DNA from: Halalkalibacter alkalisediminis
GTDB lineage: Bacteria > Bacillota > Bacilli > Bacillales > Bacillaceae_D
Reading direction: 5' to 3'
Assembly (NCBI RefSeq): GCF_028610705.1
Contig: NZ_JAQQWT010000004.1
Coordinates: 203,400 to 267,399, forward strand
Length of the DNA stretch: 64,000 bases
Shown piece after piece: positions 29,483 to 39,617 of the stretch. How positions within the stretch are numbered: the first letter of the stretch is position 1; every line of letters starts with the position of its first letter. The notes beneath the pieces were generated by a model. That model was not told the DNA's origin. It was given only the letters and a program-made list of their open reading frames with translations, and made no database searches. The position numbers and the translations under genes were made by a program.

Positions 29483-30475
29483 CTAACTTTTTAACACATC
29501 TTCAATTCTCGCCAATTCTTCCTTAGAGAAATCAAGACGATTCAAAGCCGCCACATTTTCTTCAATTTGACTCACTTTGCTCGCACCAATGAGCGCCGAT
29601 GTGACGCGTCCTTCTCGTAGCACCCAAGCAAGTGACATTTGAGCAAGGTTTTGGCCTCGATCTGCAGCAATGTCATTTAGTTGTCTCACTTTGCTAATAA
29701 CGTCTTCTGATACTTGATCTGCCCCTAGAGCTCCTGTTGAACTTGCTGCTCTTGAATCAGCAGGAACGCCGTTTAAGTACTTATTTGTTAAAAGTCCTTG
29801 TGAAAGTGGACAGAAAGCAATTGAACCGACTCCATTTTCTTGCAACACATCTTGTAAACCATTTTCAATCCAACGATCTAGCAACGAATAATTCGGTTGA
29901 TGGATTAAAAGCGGTGTCCCAAGATCATCTAAAATGCGAATCGCTTCTGCCGTTTGTTCCGCTGAATAACTCGAAATACCGACATACAGCGCTTTTCCTT
30001 GACGAACGATTTGGTCGAGCGCGCCCATTGTTTCCTCAAGCGGTGTGTTCGGGTCTGGACGATGAGAGTAGAAAATATCGACATAATCGAGTCCCATGCG
30101 TTTTAAACTTTGATCAAGACTTGAAATTAAATATTTCTTAGAACCCCACTCGCCATATGGACCTGGCCACATATAGTAGCCCGCTTTCGTTGAAATCACT
30201 AACTCATCTCGGTACGGAGCAAAATCCGTTTTTAATAGGGATCCGAACATTTCTTCCGCTGAACCGGCAGGCGGGCCGTAGTTGTTAGCTAAATCAAAAT
30301 GCGTGACCCCTAAATCAAAGGCACGACGTAGCATCGCACGACCATTTTCGAATGTATCGACCCCGCCAAAATTGTGCCATAAACCTAATGAAATGGCTGG
30401 TAACAATAACCCAGAGTGTCCTGTTCGGTTGTATTTCATTTTATCATAACGTTTGTCACTAGCTTGATAGACCAA
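29483..30475 (-). CDS. Aldo-keto reductase, YghZ/Gpr-like
   Basis: NADPH-dependent oxidoreductase with a TIM barrel. The opening TGHSGLLLPAISLGLWHNFG and DLANNYGPPAGSAEEMFG closely follow E. coli YghZ, an L-glyceraldehyde-3-phosphate/methylglyoxal reductase. Catalytic tetrad: Asp and Tyr in HFDLANNYG, Lys in ISTKAGY, His in FYSHRPD. The start is TTG at 30475 with GGAGGAGG 7 nt upstream. 330 aa. Second of two closely linked genes, 21 bp after the YvgN-like reductase. Confidence 0.92.
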   Translation of the reverse strand: MVYQASDKRYDKMKYNRTGHSGLLLPAISLGLWHNFGGVDTFENGRAMLRRAFDLGVTHFDLANNYGPPAGSAEEMFGSLLKTDFAPYRDELVISTKAGYYMWPGPYGEWGSKKYLISSLDQSLKRMGLDYVDIFYSHRPDPNTPLEETMGALDQIVRQGKALYVGISSYSAEQTAEAIRILDDLGTPLLIHQPNYSLLDRWIENGLQDVLQENGVGSIAFCPLSQGLLTNKYLNGVPADSRAASSTGALGADQVSEDVISKVRQLNDIAADRGQNLAQMSLAWVLREGRVTSALIGASKVSQIEENVAALNRLDFSKEELARIEDVLKS

Positions 30476-30496
30476 GAAACATCCTCCTCCTATTGC

Positions 30497-31333
30497 TTAT
30501 ACTCGATTAAATTCATCTGGGTTGGGACCCACTCGTTTGTCTTGATTCAACGCGCTAATGCGATCCATCTCTTCTTTGGTCAATTCAAAATCAAAGACAT
30601 CGGCATTTTCAACAATTCGATGTGGCTTGACTGACTTTGGAATCGTCACCACTCCATTTTGTAAATCCCAACGAAGGATCACTTGAGCCGTAGACTTCTG
30701 ATGGTTGTTTGCGATTTCGACTAACGTTGGTTCATCAAGAAGTTCCCCTTGCATGAGTGGCGACCATGCTTCAAGTTGGATTTTGTTTTGCTTACAAAAG
30801 GCTAATAGATCTGTTTGTGTTAGTCTTGGGTGGTATTCGACTTGATTAACCATTGGTGTAATCTCACTATTTGCGATCAACTCTTCAAGGTGATGAATCT
30901 GAAAATTACTCACGCCAATCGCACGAACTCGCCCATCCTTATAAAGCTTCTCAAGTGCTTTCCACGTATCAACGAATTTCCCTTCCGCAGGAACTGGCCA
31001 ATGAATCAAATAAAGGTCTAAATAGTCTAATCCTAATTTCCCCATTGTTTCATCAAAAGCAGCTAATGTCTGATCAAATCCTTGATTCGAATTCCATACT
31101 TTAGACGTAATAAACAAATCTTCACGTGGTACGCTCGCTTTTGCAATCGCTTGACCGACGCCTTCTTCATTTTGATAAATAGCCGCTGTATCAATGCTTC
31201 GATACCCCGCATCGATCGCCGCTTTCACTGATGCGACAACTTCTTCGCCTTCTTGGACTTTGAAAACCCCTAAGCCCAACCATGGCATGTTCACTCCATT
31301 ATGTAAGGTCGTTGTACTTTGTAAATTTTTCAT
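30497..31333 (-). CDS. yvgN: Aldo-keto reductase, YvgN-like glyoxal/methylglyoxal reductase
   Basis: AKR5-type reductase of 278 aa. The tetrad is complete: Asp and Tyr in GYRSIDTAAIYQNE, Lys in FITSKVW, His in YLIHWPVP; the cofactor loop IPKSVKPHRI is conserved. B. subtilis YvgN reduces methylglyoxal and glyoxal. The ATG at 31333 with GAGGAGAG upstream is preferred over an earlier in-frame codon that would add 24 non-conserved residues. Confidence 0.9.
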   Translation of the reverse strand: MKNLQSTTTLHNGVNMPWLGLGVFKVQEGEEVVASVKAAIDAGYRSIDTAAIYQNEEGVGQAIAKASVPREDLFITSKVWNSNQGFDQTLAAFDETMGKLGLDYLDLYLIHWPVPAEGKFVDTWKALEKLYKDGRVRAIGVSNFQIHHLEELIANSEITPMVNQVEYHPRLTQTDLLAFCKQNKIQLEAWSPLMQGELLDEPTLVEIANNHQKSTAQVILRWDLQNGVVTIPKSVKPHRIVENADVFDFELTKEEMDRISALNQDKRVGPNPDEFNRV

Positions 31334-31443
31334 GAATGATCTCTCCTCGTTTTTATTAAAATGTCGACATGGTGTTTTTGAGATGTTTATAACGGCATGG
31401 ACCACATCATACCTATGCTCTAAAATGTAATGAATCCCCTCGT

Positions 31444-32364
31444 TTATAGCGCAACCGCTTGTGGATGCTTATCCGTAACAAGGGTTGCAGCTCTTGCATT
31501 CAGTTCGACTTGTTTGACATCTTTACAGCCAGGGATGACACTCGTGACCGCTGGGTGTCGCAAACACCAGGCAAGGGCCCATTCCGCCATGTTTACGCCT
31601 TCAGGAACTTCATGACGTTGAATCTCTTCCACTAATTTAAGTTGCTTGGCTACCTCTTGCTCCTCTTGTCTATGGCGAACATCGTTTGACTCAAAGACAA
31701 CTCCTGGCTTATACTTCCCACTTAGAAATCCACTCGCTAATGGAACGCGTGCGAGCACACCTAATTCTTGTTTTTCACAAGAAGGAAACACCCGTTCTTC
31801 AGGTTTTCGGTCCAAACGGTTGTACACGACTTGAATGACTTGTGCATTCACTTCACTTGCTAAGCCTGTTTGCAGGAGATTATCATTGCTTCCAATCGAC
31901 ACCCCGAGATGACGAACTTTTCCTGCTTCAATTTGCTTATCTAACGCCGTCCATAAGTCGTCGTTTTTAAATTCCTCATCACTCCCTGAATGGAATTGAT
32001 AAAGATCAACGTATTCGGTTTGAAGAGCTTTTAAAGAGTCGTCTAACTGTTTGACTACCTCTTTAGCAGACCAATGACTCGTACGCGTGAAATTCTCATG
32101 AAAATGATGTCCGAACTTCGTAGCAACGAGCCAATCTTCTCTTTTTCCTAGTGCTAAATACTGACCGATTAAGGACTCAGAAAGATGGTCTCCGTAACAT
32201 TCTGCTGTATCAATTAAGTTGATTCCCATTTCCTTGGCTTTCTCAAGGATTTCATCGACTTCCTTTTGAGTGAATTCTTTTCCCCATTCACCACCAAATT
32301 GCCAGGTTCCAATTCCAACGGCAGACACATGTAAATCGGTTTTACCAAGCTTACGGTATTTCAT
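31444..32364 (-). CDS. Aldo-keto reductase, YqkF/IolS-like
   Basis: 306-aa AKR11-like enzyme. Tetrad residues lie in NLIDTAECYGDH (Asp, Tyr), WLVATKFGHH (Lys) and LYQFHSGSD (His). It is preceded by AAAGGAGAG and is divergent from the HxlR regulator across a 168-bp region with a palindrome, so it is the most likely target of that regulator. Substrate unknown; reactive aldehydes or quinones are plausible. Confidence 0.9.
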   Translation of the reverse strand: MKYRKLGKTDLHVSAVGIGTWQFGGEWGKEFTQKEVDEILEKAKEMGINLIDTAECYGDHLSESLIGQYLALGKREDWLVATKFGHHFHENFTRTSHWSAKEVVKQLDDSLKALQTEYVDLYQFHSGSDEEFKNDDLWTALDKQIEAGKVRHLGVSIGSNDNLLQTGLASEVNAQVIQVVYNRLDRKPEERVFPSCEKQELGVLARVPLASGFLSGKYKPGVVFESNDVRHRQEEQEVAKQLKLVEEIQRHEVPEGVNMAEWALAWCLRHPAVTSVIPGCKDVKQVELNARAATLVTDKHPQAVAL

Positions 32365-32488
32365 TTGGCTACTCTCCTTTTATAAAAAATTGAGTGCAAC
32401 AAAAAACCTCTCAAAAAAAGTATACGCTTTCTAAAACGGTTAAACCATTACGCAACAATTTTTGATATAATAACATCAACTTGCATTA

Positions 32489-32503
32489 CTATAAAGTTTA
32501 TAG
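32489..32503. promoter_or_regulatory. Candidate HxlR operator
   Basis: CTATAAA-G-TTTATAG is a perfect 7-1-7 palindrome between the divergent reductase and hxlR-like genes, 30 bp before the regulator start. Confidence 0.5.
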
Positions 32504-32532
32504 CTACTATACAATAGAAAAAGAGGTGCTGT

Positions 32533-32859
32533 ATGGCGAATGTAAAAGAACAAGAACCGTTAGAGATTGAATGTTCCATTGAAAAAGCGCTGAGTGTTAT
32601 TGGGGGAAAGTGGTCATTTCTCGTATTAAGAGAATTATTTTGCGGACGGAAGCGTTTTGGCGAATTACAAAAAGCGATTTCAAAAGTCAGTCCAAAGGCT
32701 TTAACAGATACACTCAGACACTTAGAAAACCAAGAAGTATTAGTTCGAACCGTTTATCCGACCGTACCCGTTACCGTTGAATATGAGCTAACAGAAAAAG
32801 GTCATTCCTTACATAAAATCATTAAAGAAATGAAGCATTGGGGTTCTTATTGGGCATAG
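32533..32859 (+). CDS. HxlR-family transcriptional regulator
   Basis: 108-aa winged helix-turn-helix protein of the HxlR/YodB/HypR type (IGGKWSFLVLRELFCGRKRFGELQ-like core). A single conserved-position cysteine, Cys14 in LEIECSIEKAL, corresponds to the redox-sensing Cys of HypR-type members, and a second Cys lies in LFCGRKRF. It probably senses electrophiles or disulfide stress and controls the divergent aldo-keto reductase genes, which detoxify carbonyls. RBS AGAGGTG upstream. Confidence 0.9.
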   Translation: MANVKEQEPLEIECSIEKALSVIGGKWSFLVLRELFCGRKRFGELQKAISKVSPKALTDTLRHLENQEVLVRTVYPTVPVTVEYELTEKGHSLHKIIKEMKHWGSYWA

Positions 32860-32878
32860 GACACAATTAAAAAGTAAA

Positions 32879-32917
32879 AACACCAAGACAACCTCTTTAA
32901 AAGGGTGTCTTGGTGTT
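32879..32917. terminator. Bidirectional terminator between hxlR-like gene and kinase
   Basis: AACACCAAGACAACC and GGGTGTCTTGGTGTT pair over 15 bp with one mismatch, flanked by A and T runs on both sides. Confidence 0.85.
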
Positions 32918-32918
32918 T

Positions 32919-34424
32919 TTAACGCTCTTCTACTAGTGGAATGCGGAGTTCAACGACAGTCCCTCTATCGAGTTCACTGTTGATCGCAATTTTTCCACCA
33001 TAGGATTCAATGATTCGTTTACAAACAACTAATCCTAGTCCTGTACCATTTTCCTTCATCGTAAAAAATGGATTAAATACTTGTCTTAGAACTTGTGCCG
33101 ACATCCCGCCTCCATTATCAACCACTTTAATCAAACAATGATCCCCTTCTTTGTCTATCGATATGACAACCTCACCTTCGCTATTGACGGCATCTAGAGA
33201 ATTTTTCACTAGATTTAAGAACACTTGTTTCATATGATCTTTTACACACGAAATCGGAAGTTCCTTTGTAGAGTACTCGATCGACACGCGAATACTGCTG
33301 TAATTAGCCTCCGACCTGATAATCGGTTCAATTTCTTGAATAATGTCATTGATGTTGCAAGTCGCTAACGAATGGGCAGTTGGTTTTCCTAATAACAGCA
33401 TTTCACTAACGATGGTGTTAATCCGATTAACTTCACCTAATATGATATTAAAATAAAGCTGATCTTTCTCATCTTTGTACTTCTCACTTAATAATTGAAT
33501 GAGCCCTTTAATGCCCGTTAAAGGGTTTCTTATCTCATGAGCTGTACTTGCTGCTAGATTTTCAACCAACACGATTTTGTGTCTTTCGTTTTGCTCTTTT
33601 TCCCGTATTATTCTTTGCTTTAAGAGGAAATAGTGCAAGATCAAAAATACGATATGAGTCAAAACAAGGAGTATCACCAAGTTCTTAAGAAGTGCTCGTT
33701 CAAAAAAGGATTCATTTTCTGGAATGACATATGCTGTAATTGTCCATGGTAAGATGGACATTTCAATTGTCTCGCTATACACATTTCCCTCAAATGGTAA
33801 TTTACTTGTTTGGACTAAAGTTTGTCCAATATCATCTGAGACAGAAATGATCTCACCATTTATGTTTTGCTTAATCGCCTGTTCGATTTTATCTATTCTT
33901 AAGCTAGCAAATAATACGCCACTAATGTTCTCATTTTGAAAAACGGGTGTGGCGATCGTAATAATAAATCGTCCTGTAACCCGGCCGATATGCGCTGGGG
34001 ATATTGTATAACGTCCTCGCTTCATTGCCTCTTGAAAATACTTTCGATCTGACACATTAATGGGTGCAGAAAGGCCATTCGATCCTACTAATAAATCCCC
34101 TTCAGGATTCCCCCAGTAAAAACCAGAAAAACGAATGTCTTTTTCATGGGTTCTCGTTAAGATTTCTTCTATGTGATCTAAATGATCAGCGCTCAGATTC
34201 GTTAAAGTCGCTAACATATCTAGCCGACTAACCGTTTCACCAATTAATCTTTCTATGTCATTCACATGCTGGTTCGCATATTTATATGCTTGATTCCTAT
34301 ACTCTCTTTCCTGCTCTTGCATATCAGAAAGAGCTAATACGTAACTAATTCCAATGGCAGGTAACAGCGTAATCATTAAATAGATGAAAATCGATTTTTT
34401 TGACTTGAACATCCGATTCAACAA
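32919..34424 (-). CDS. Orphan sensor histidine kinase with dCache-like sensor (sporulation kinase type)
   Basis: About 501 aa. TM helix near the N terminus (SIFIYLMITLLPAIGISYVLAL), a long extracellular domain with Cache features (GFYWGNPEGDLLVGSNG; DRKYFQEAMKRG), a second TM (LVILLVLTHIVFLILHYFLL), then HisKA with AASTAHEIRNPLTGIKGLIQL and HATPase with NLVKNSLDAV and NGTGLGLVVCKRI. The HEIRNPLT box is typical of phosphorelay kinases such as KinB/KinE. No response regulator is adjacent. Start chosen: TTG 34424 after AAAGGGG; TTG 34454 or ATG 34412 are alternatives. Confidence 0.88.
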   Translation of the reverse strand: MLNRMFKSKKSIFIYLMITLLPAIGISYVLALSDMQEQEREYRNQAYKYANQHVNDIERLIGETVSRLDMLATLTNLSADHLDHIEEILTRTHEKDIRFSGFYWGNPEGDLLVGSNGLSAPINVSDRKYFQEAMKRGRYTISPAHIGRVTGRFIITIATPVFQNENISGVLFASLRIDKIEQAIKQNINGEIISVSDDIGQTLVQTSKLPFEGNVYSETIEMSILPWTITAYVIPENESFFERALLKNLVILLVLTHIVFLILHYFLLKQRIIREKEQNERHKIVLVENLAASTAHEIRNPLTGIKGLIQLLSEKYKDEKDQLYFNIILGEVNRINTIVSEMLLLGKPTAHSLATCNINDIIQEIEPIIRSEANYSSIRVSIEYSTKELPISCVKDHMKQVFLNLVKNSLDAVNSEGEVVISIDKEGDHCLIKVVDNGGGMSAQVLRQVFNPFFTMKENGTGLGLVVCKRIIESYGGKIAINSELDRGTVVELRIPLVEER

Positions 34425-34454
34425 AACGATTAACCCCTTTATTCCCTTTTCCAA

Positions 34455-34722
34455 CTATTCTATCATGTAAATAGTTGGATAGCTATAAAACATTCTATTC
34501 CGAGTTGTTTTATTGGTTTATTACAATGATAATACTCCAATCCCACTTTCATTTTCTGGAACTGGAGTGTTATTCGCTTTTCTTATTAAGGCTATAAATC
34601 CACGTGAAATGAGAAAGGTAATCGTAAGAGTATAGAAACTAATACGGATGTGCCACCCTTTAATTTGTCTTTAGCAAAAAAAGATATGCAAGAAGACTGC
34701 GTATTGCTTATCGTTCACATCA
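34455..34722. other. Gene-free stretch
   Basis: About 270 bp with no convincing gene. The minus strand holds an open run of about 50 hydrophobic codons between roughly 34510 and 34660 but without a start codon or ribosome site, perhaps a decayed membrane-protein end. Confidence 0.4.
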
Positions 34723-34758
34723 AAAAATCTGACTCTTATCAGGAAGAGTCAGATTTTT
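34723..34758 (-). terminator. yvlBCD operon terminator
   Basis: Perfect 15-bp stem (34723-34737 with 34744-34758) with a 6-nt loop and terminal T run, 2 bp after the yvlD stop. Confidence 0.9.
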
Positions 34759-34760
34759 GT

Positions 34761-35108
34761 TTAAGATCTTTTTCTCAGCGGTTTCACGACAAATGTTTGA
34801 ATAATCGCAATCAAGATCGAAGCTAAAATAGCCATACCAATGCCATCAATGATAAACGCACTTCCCATTAAAGCCGCTGTTAGCATTAACGTCAGTGCAC
34901 TGATCACGAATAAAAATAAACCAAGGGTTACCACCGTAATCGGCAGCGTCAGAATGACAAGGATCGGTTTGACAATCGCGTTTACAATCGATAGAAGCAA
35001 ACTGGCAATAACAGCAGCTCCAAAACCCGACAGTTCAAACCCATCAAATACATAGGCAATTCCCATTAAAATGACGGCGTTAATAATGAGACCAATCAAC
35101 CATCTCAT
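34761..35108 (-). CDS. yvlD: Phage-holin-like membrane protein YvlD
   Basis: 115-aa protein of the holin family 4 (DUF360-type), four hydrophobic helices and a basic C-terminal tail (KPLRKRS). The role is unknown; in B. subtilis it belongs to the SigW envelope-stress regulon. It overlaps yvlC by 4 bp (ATGA). Confidence 0.9.
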   Translation of the reverse strand: MRWLIGLIINAVILMGIAYVFDGFELSGFGAAVIASLLLSIVNAIVKPILVILTLPITVVTLGLFLFVISALTLMLTAALMGSAFIIDGIGMAILASILIAIIQTFVVKPLRKRS

Positions 35109-35308
35109 GATTCTCTCACGTCCTCTTCATTTGGAATGATGAATACGGCAATGATATAGCCAAGAATAAACGGAAACACCCCAGAAACAAAAAATAAAAT
35201 AACGGCTAGCAATCGTACAAGGGTTGGATCAATATTCATATATTGAGCAAGCCCACCACATATGCCAGCTAATTTTCGATCGTATTGTGATCGGAACAAT
35301 CGTTTCAT
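35105..35308 (-). CDS. yvlC: PspC-domain protein YvlC
   Basis: 67-aa protein with a single PspC domain: the motif RKLAGICGGLAQYMNIDPTL followed by two hydrophobic helices. PspC proteins act in envelope-stress responses with PspA-like partners. Between yvlB and yvlD in the same operon. Confidence 0.92.
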   Translation of the reverse strand: MKRLFRSQYDRKLAGICGGLAQYMNIDPTLVRLLAVILFFVSGVFPFILGYIIAVFIIPNEEDVRES

Positions 35309-35357
35309 TTCGGTTCACCTACTTTCTGTTTGTTTTGTAAGAGACCATATCTATGAT

Positions 35358-36473
35358 CTATCTATTTCCTTCGTTCTGATCTCGGATTAACACCGAACCT
35401 GTATTGGTCGCAGCAACTAACTTCAATCTTGGCGAAGATTGTTGATTTCCCAGGAAATTCATCGTTTTTTGTGCAAACTCTTTCTTTTCTTCGAGTACTT
35501 CATAGTCCGTTAGATCAACTGTGAAGCCGCCGACATTCGTTTTCAGCTTTCCTTCGACTCTTGTTGATTTAGGAATAAATAAGTGAATACTGCCCGTTGT
35601 TGCTTTCAGATCGGCATAACCTGATTCAACTAAATCATCGAGATTATAAGTGATGGAACCATTCACGGTTTCCACGTCGACATCCTGAACTTGACCGGCA
35701 ATCGTTATGCCACCGTTGATCGTTTTAGCATCAAATACATCGATCGTGATTTGCTTGAAATCAATCGCACCGTGTACCGTTTCAGCAATAACTTTCTTGC
35801 CTTTCACTCCCGTAAACGTTAGGGCGCCATTCACCGCATTAACATCAAACGTATCCACATCAATCTTCTCACCCGTAATTTGGCCGTTGAACGTATAAAG
35901 CTTGAGATGGGAGAACGTCACTCTTGGAACGTAAACCGTTGTCTGTACTTTGATTGATTTCGTCTTTGTATGAAACAACATTTTTCGCTCATCGACACGG
36001 AAAGACGTCTCTTGCAAAAATACACGTCTTGCTTCCTCTGTATCCCTTACTCGATAAACCTTCGCTTGACACTCGACACGAATATCTTTTTCTTCCCATG
36101 GCTTAAACGTAATCGACCCATTCTCTAAAGACACATCAATCGAAGTCGGAGCAACATCACGATGCTGAAAAATATGATCAACGACCACATGAGGGCCAAA
36201 ATTAAAGTCTAAATCGACATCTTTAATTTTTTGAATCGCACTCTCAATAAAAGAAGTAAACAAATTGGTCGTGGACGAAGCGCTTTGACGTGCACGCTCC
36301 CGGTAGCTCTCGCCTTCATCCCAATTCACTTTCGTTGATACCTCTTTCGCCTGAGGCTCTGCTTGACTTGTCGGACCCGGTTTATCAATCGCTTCTAGTA
36401 ATTTAAGTCCTTCTTCAGCCGTAATCTTCCCGTCTTCAATCATCTTCAAAATCATTTTACGTTCTTCCAACAT
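35358..36473 (-). CDS. yvlB: DUF4097 beta-helix protein YvlB
   Basis: 371 aa. The N-terminal 30 residues form a SHOCT-like helix pair (MILKMIEDGKITAEEGLKLL). The rest is DUF4097-type beta-strand repeats with recurring -NGxI- turns (TVNGSITYNL; TINGGITIAG; AVNGALTF). It has no signal peptide. In B. subtilis yvlABCD is induced by SigW; here the operon starts at yvlB, with a SigW-type promoter and no yvlA. Confidence 0.9.
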   Translation of the reverse strand: MLEERKMILKMIEDGKITAEEGLKLLEAIDKPGPTSQAEPQAKEVSTKVNWDEGESYRERARQSASSTTNLFTSFIESAIQKIKDVDLDFNFGPHVVVDHIFQHRDVAPTSIDVSLENGSITFKPWEEKDIRVECQAKVYRVRDTEEARRVFLQETSFRVDERKMLFHTKTKSIKVQTTVYVPRVTFSHLKLYTFNGQITGEKIDVDTFDVNAVNGALTFTGVKGKKVIAETVHGAIDFKQITIDVFDAKTINGGITIAGQVQDVDVETVNGSITYNLDDLVESGYADLKATTGSIHLFIPKSTRVEGKLKTNVGGFTVDLTDYEVLEEKKEFAQKTMNFLGNQQSSPRLKLVAATNTGSVLIRDQNEGNR

Positions 36474-36580
36474 CGTTCACTCCCTTATTTGATTTGAACA
36501 ATTTCATCGGCTTTTTTACAAATATAGCTTCATCCTCTTAGTATGACTCACATCGATCATTTCTTCTCACACTATTGTAT

Positions 36581-36607
36581 TACGATAGTAGCGCAAATAA
36601 TGTTTCA
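36581..36607 (-). promoter_or_regulatory. SigW-type promoter of yvlBCD
   Basis: On the minus strand TGAAAC (36602-36607), 17 bp, CGTA (36581-36584), an exact match to the ECF SigW consensus TGAAAC-N16/17-CGTA. Confidence 0.8.
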
Positions 36608-36635
36608 CTTTTTATTTTTTTATTTTCCCTATAGG

Positions 36636-36669
36636 AAACTAGCCCTAAGTAAATACTCAGAGCTAGTTT
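36636..36669 (-). terminator. Possible uvrA terminator
   Basis: AAACTAGC and GCTAGTTT pair, with CTAAG/CTGAG-type pairing inside. It lies about 70 bp beyond the uvrA stop; only a weak T run follows. Confidence 0.4.
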
Positions 36670-36739
36670 TAAGGATATGAGAATACACTAATGCAGACAC
36701 ATAATCCTCATTGCCCACGATTATGTTCTACAAAACTCG

Positions 36740-39613
36740 TTAACTTTTTTGCAATTGTTTTTCTTGAATCCATTGATCCATCCGCGCTTTGTCCCGTTCT
36801 AGGACAGGCTTCAAGTACTTTCCGGTGTAAGAGCCTGCGACTTCTGCGACTTTTTCTGGGGTTCCTTGTGCAACAAGTTGGCCCCCTTTATCGCCACCTT
36901 CAGGGCCAAGGTCAATGATGTGGTCGACCGTTTTGATGACGTCAAGATTATGCTCAATGACAAGGACGGTATCTCCATTATCAACTAAACGCTGCAACAC
37001 TTTTAACAAACGATCAATGTCATCAACATGAAGACCGGTTGTCGGTTCATCTAAAATATAGATCGTCCGGCCTGTTGCTCGTTTATGAAGCTGCGAGGCA
37101 AGCTTTACACGCTGCGCTTCTCCACCTGATAAAGTTGTAGCCGGTTGACCAAGTCTAATATAACCGAGACCAACATCCACAAGCGTTTGAATTTTTCGAT
37201 TGATCTTTGGAATATTGGCGAAAAACTCAAGCCCCTCTTCCACCGTCATCTCAAGCACATTCGCAATGGTTTTGCCTTTATACGTAATATCTAGCGTTTC
37301 GCGGTTGTACCTTTTCCCTTCACACACTTCACAAGGCACGTACACATCCGGTAAAAAGTGCATCTCAATTTTAATAATTCCATCGCCACGGCACGCTTCA
37401 CAACGTCCGCCTTTCACGTTAAAACTGAAGCGCCCTTTTTTATACCCACGTACCTTCGCCTCATTTGTCATCGCAAAGACGTCTCTAATGTCGTCAAACA
37501 AACCCGTATACGTTGCTGGATTGGAACGCGGCGTCCGTCCGATAGGCGATTGGTCGATCTCTATGACCTTATCAATTTGCTCAAGGCCAATAATCTCTTT
37601 ATGCTGACCTGGTTTCTCTTTGGCACGGTGAAGCTTTTGCGCCAATGCTTTATAAAGAATCTCATTAATCAACGTACTCTTGCCAGAACCCGACACGCCC
37701 GTTACAGCGATAAACAAACCAAGTGGAAATTCCACGGTAACTCCTTTGAGGTTGTTTTCCGTTGCTTTTTTGACGGTAAACGAGCGATTATCGGATTCAC
37801 GTCTAACACTTGGAACCGGAATAAACTTCTTACCCGATAAATATTGACCGGTTAGCGAATTATCATCGTTCATAATTTCCTCTGGCGTTCCTTGGGCAGT
37901 AATTTGACCACCGTGGACACCTGCACCTGGACCGATATCAATAACATAATCAGCGGCCATCATCGTATCCTCATCATGCTCAACGACAATCAGGGTATTG
38001 CCGAGATTACGCATATGCTCAAGCGTCTCAATTAAGCGGTCATTGTCTCGTTGATGAAGTCCAATCGACGGCTCATCCAAAATATAGAGCACTCCCATTA
38101 GCGAGGAACCTATTTGTGTTGCCAGACGAATCCGCTGTGCTTCTCCACCTGAGAGGGAACCTGCTGAACGGCTTAACGACAAATAATCAAGTCCGACATT
38201 AATTAAAAATCCAAGTCGATCATTGATTTCTTTTAAAATTAATCGCGCGATCGCGACATCCTTTTCAGACAGATCAAGCTGTTCAAAAAACACTTTAGCA
38301 TCTTTCACAGAAAGTGAGGTCACATGTCCAATATGACTACCACCAATGAAAATGGCGAGCGCTTCTTTTTTCAAGCGATACCCTTTACAAGTCGGACAGT
38401 TCTTATGCGTCATATACCCTTCCATTTGCTCGCGAATGTAATCGGAGCTTGTCTCTTTGTAGCGACGGGCAATGTTGCTGATGACCCCTTCGAATGCGAC
38501 TAAATTTTCTCGGATTTGACCGAATTCATTTTCATAGCGGAAATAAATTCGTTCCGTGCCGCTGCCATATAAAATTTTATCAAAAAGCGCTTCTGGTATT
38601 TGCTCGACAGGTAGGTCCATATCTATTTGATAATGCTCACACACCGCTTCAAGCAGCTGCGGATAATACTGTGAACTTGTTGGCTCCCAAGCCGCAATCG
38701 CATGTTCTCGCAAGGTTTTCGTCCGATCAGGCACGACCATTTCGACATCGACTTCAAGCTTGTGCCCAAGTCCATCACAAGAAGGACACGCTCCGTATGG
38801 ACTGTTGAACGAGAACATTCTTGGCTCAAGTTCAGGAATCGAAAAACCACATTCCGGACAAGCATGATGCTGACTGAATAATAGTTCTTCTTGATCAATG
38901 ACATCCACCAATACGCGACCATCTGCAAGCGTCAGTGCCGATTCTAATGAATCGGCTAACCGCGTCTCAATCCCTTCTTTAATCACAATTCGGTCAATGA
39001 CGACTTCAATCGAATGCTTTTTGTTTTTTTCTAATTCAATCTCTTCCGCAACTTCACGCATTTCTCCGTCAACACGCACACGGACATAGCCTTGCTTTTT
39101 CATGTCTTCTAACACTTTGACATGCGTGCCCTTGCGACCGGACACAAGTGGAGCAAGGATTTGCATTTTCGTTCGCTCTGGATATTCCATCAGACGGTCA
39201 ACCATTTGTTGAATCGTTTGCGACGATATTTCAATGCCATGTTTCGGACAAACCGGTTTTCCGATACGCGCATATAGCAAGCGCAAATAATCAAAAATCT
39301 CCGTCACCGTTCCAACTGTGGAACGAGGATTTCGGCTCGTTGTTTTTTGGTCAATCGAAATAGCAGGCGACAAGCCTTCAATCGCATCAACATCTGGCTT
39401 GTCCATCTGGCCTAAAAACTGACGCGCATAAGCAGAGAGCGACTCGACATAGCGCCTTTGCCCTTCTGCGTAGATCGTATCAAACGCAAGGGACGATTTC
39501 CCCGAGCCCGATAAGCCCGTTAACACAACGAGCTTATCGCGTGGAATCGTCACATCTATATTTTTTAAATTGTGAGAGCGTGCTCCTTTTACTACGATGT
39601 TATCTAAAGCCAT
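36740..39613 (-). CDS. uvrA: Excinuclease ABC subunit A UvrA
   Basis: DNA-damage recognition ATPase of nucleotide excision repair, 957 aa. It has two ABC modules: Walker [16 protein letters not shown] near residue 32 and [14 protein letters not shown] near 640; two ABC signatures ([13 protein letters not shown] and [13 protein letters not shown]); and Zn-binding pairs CPECGFS...CPSC and CEACRGDG...CEVC. It follows uvrB by 4 bp. Confidence 0.99.
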   Translation of the reverse strand: MALDNIVVKGARSHNLKNIDVTIPRDKLVVLTGLSGSGKSSLAFDTIYAEGQRRYVESLSAYARQFLGQMDKPDVDAIEGLSPAISIDQKTTSRNPRSTVGTVTEIFDYLRLLYARIGKPVCPKHGIEISSQTIQQMVDRLMEYPERTKMQILAPLVSGRKGTHVKVLEDMKKQGYVRVRVDGEMREVAEEIELEKNKKHSIEVVIDRIVIKEGIETRLADSLESALTLADGRVLVDVIDQEELLFSQHHACPECGFSIPELEPRMFSFNSPYGACPSCDGLGHKLEVDVEMVVPDRTKTLREHAIAAWEPTSSQYYPQLLEAVCEHYQIDMDLPVEQIPEALFDKILYGSGTERIYFRYENEFGQIRENLVAFEGVISNIARRYKETSSDYIREQMEGYMTHKNCPTCKGYRLKKEALAIFIGGSHIGHVTSLSVKDAKVFFEQLDLSEKDVAIARLILKEINDRLGFLINVGLDYLSLSRSAGSLSGGEAQRIRLATQIGSSLMGVLYILDEPSIGLHQRDNDRLIETLEHMRNLGNTLIVVEHDEDTMMAADYVIDIGPGAGVHGGQITAQGTPEEIMNDDNSLTGQYLSGKKFIPVPSVRRESDNRSFTVKKATENNLKGVTVEFPLGLFIAVTGVSGSGKSTLINEILYKALAQKLHRAKEKPGQHKEIIGLEQIDKVIEIDQSPIGRTPRSNPATYTGLFDDIRDVFAMTNEAKVRGYKKGRFSFNVKGGRCEACRGDGIIKIEMHFLPDVYVPCEVCEGKRYNRETLDITYKGKTIANVLEMTVEEGLEFFANIPKINRKIQTLVDVGLGYIRLGQPATTLSGGEAQRVKLASQLHKRATGRTIYILDEPTTGLHVDDIDRLLKVLQRLVDNGDTVLVIEHNLDVIKTVDHIIDLGPEGGDKGGQLVAQGTPEKVAEVAGSYTGKYLKPVLERDKARMDQWIQEKQLQKS

Positions 39614-39617
39614 TTCC

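Noticed and set aside
34504-34660. About 50 hydrophobic codons on the minus strand before the orphan kinase
   Set aside because: No start codon, no ribosome site and no recognisable family; kept only as a note on a gene-free stretch.
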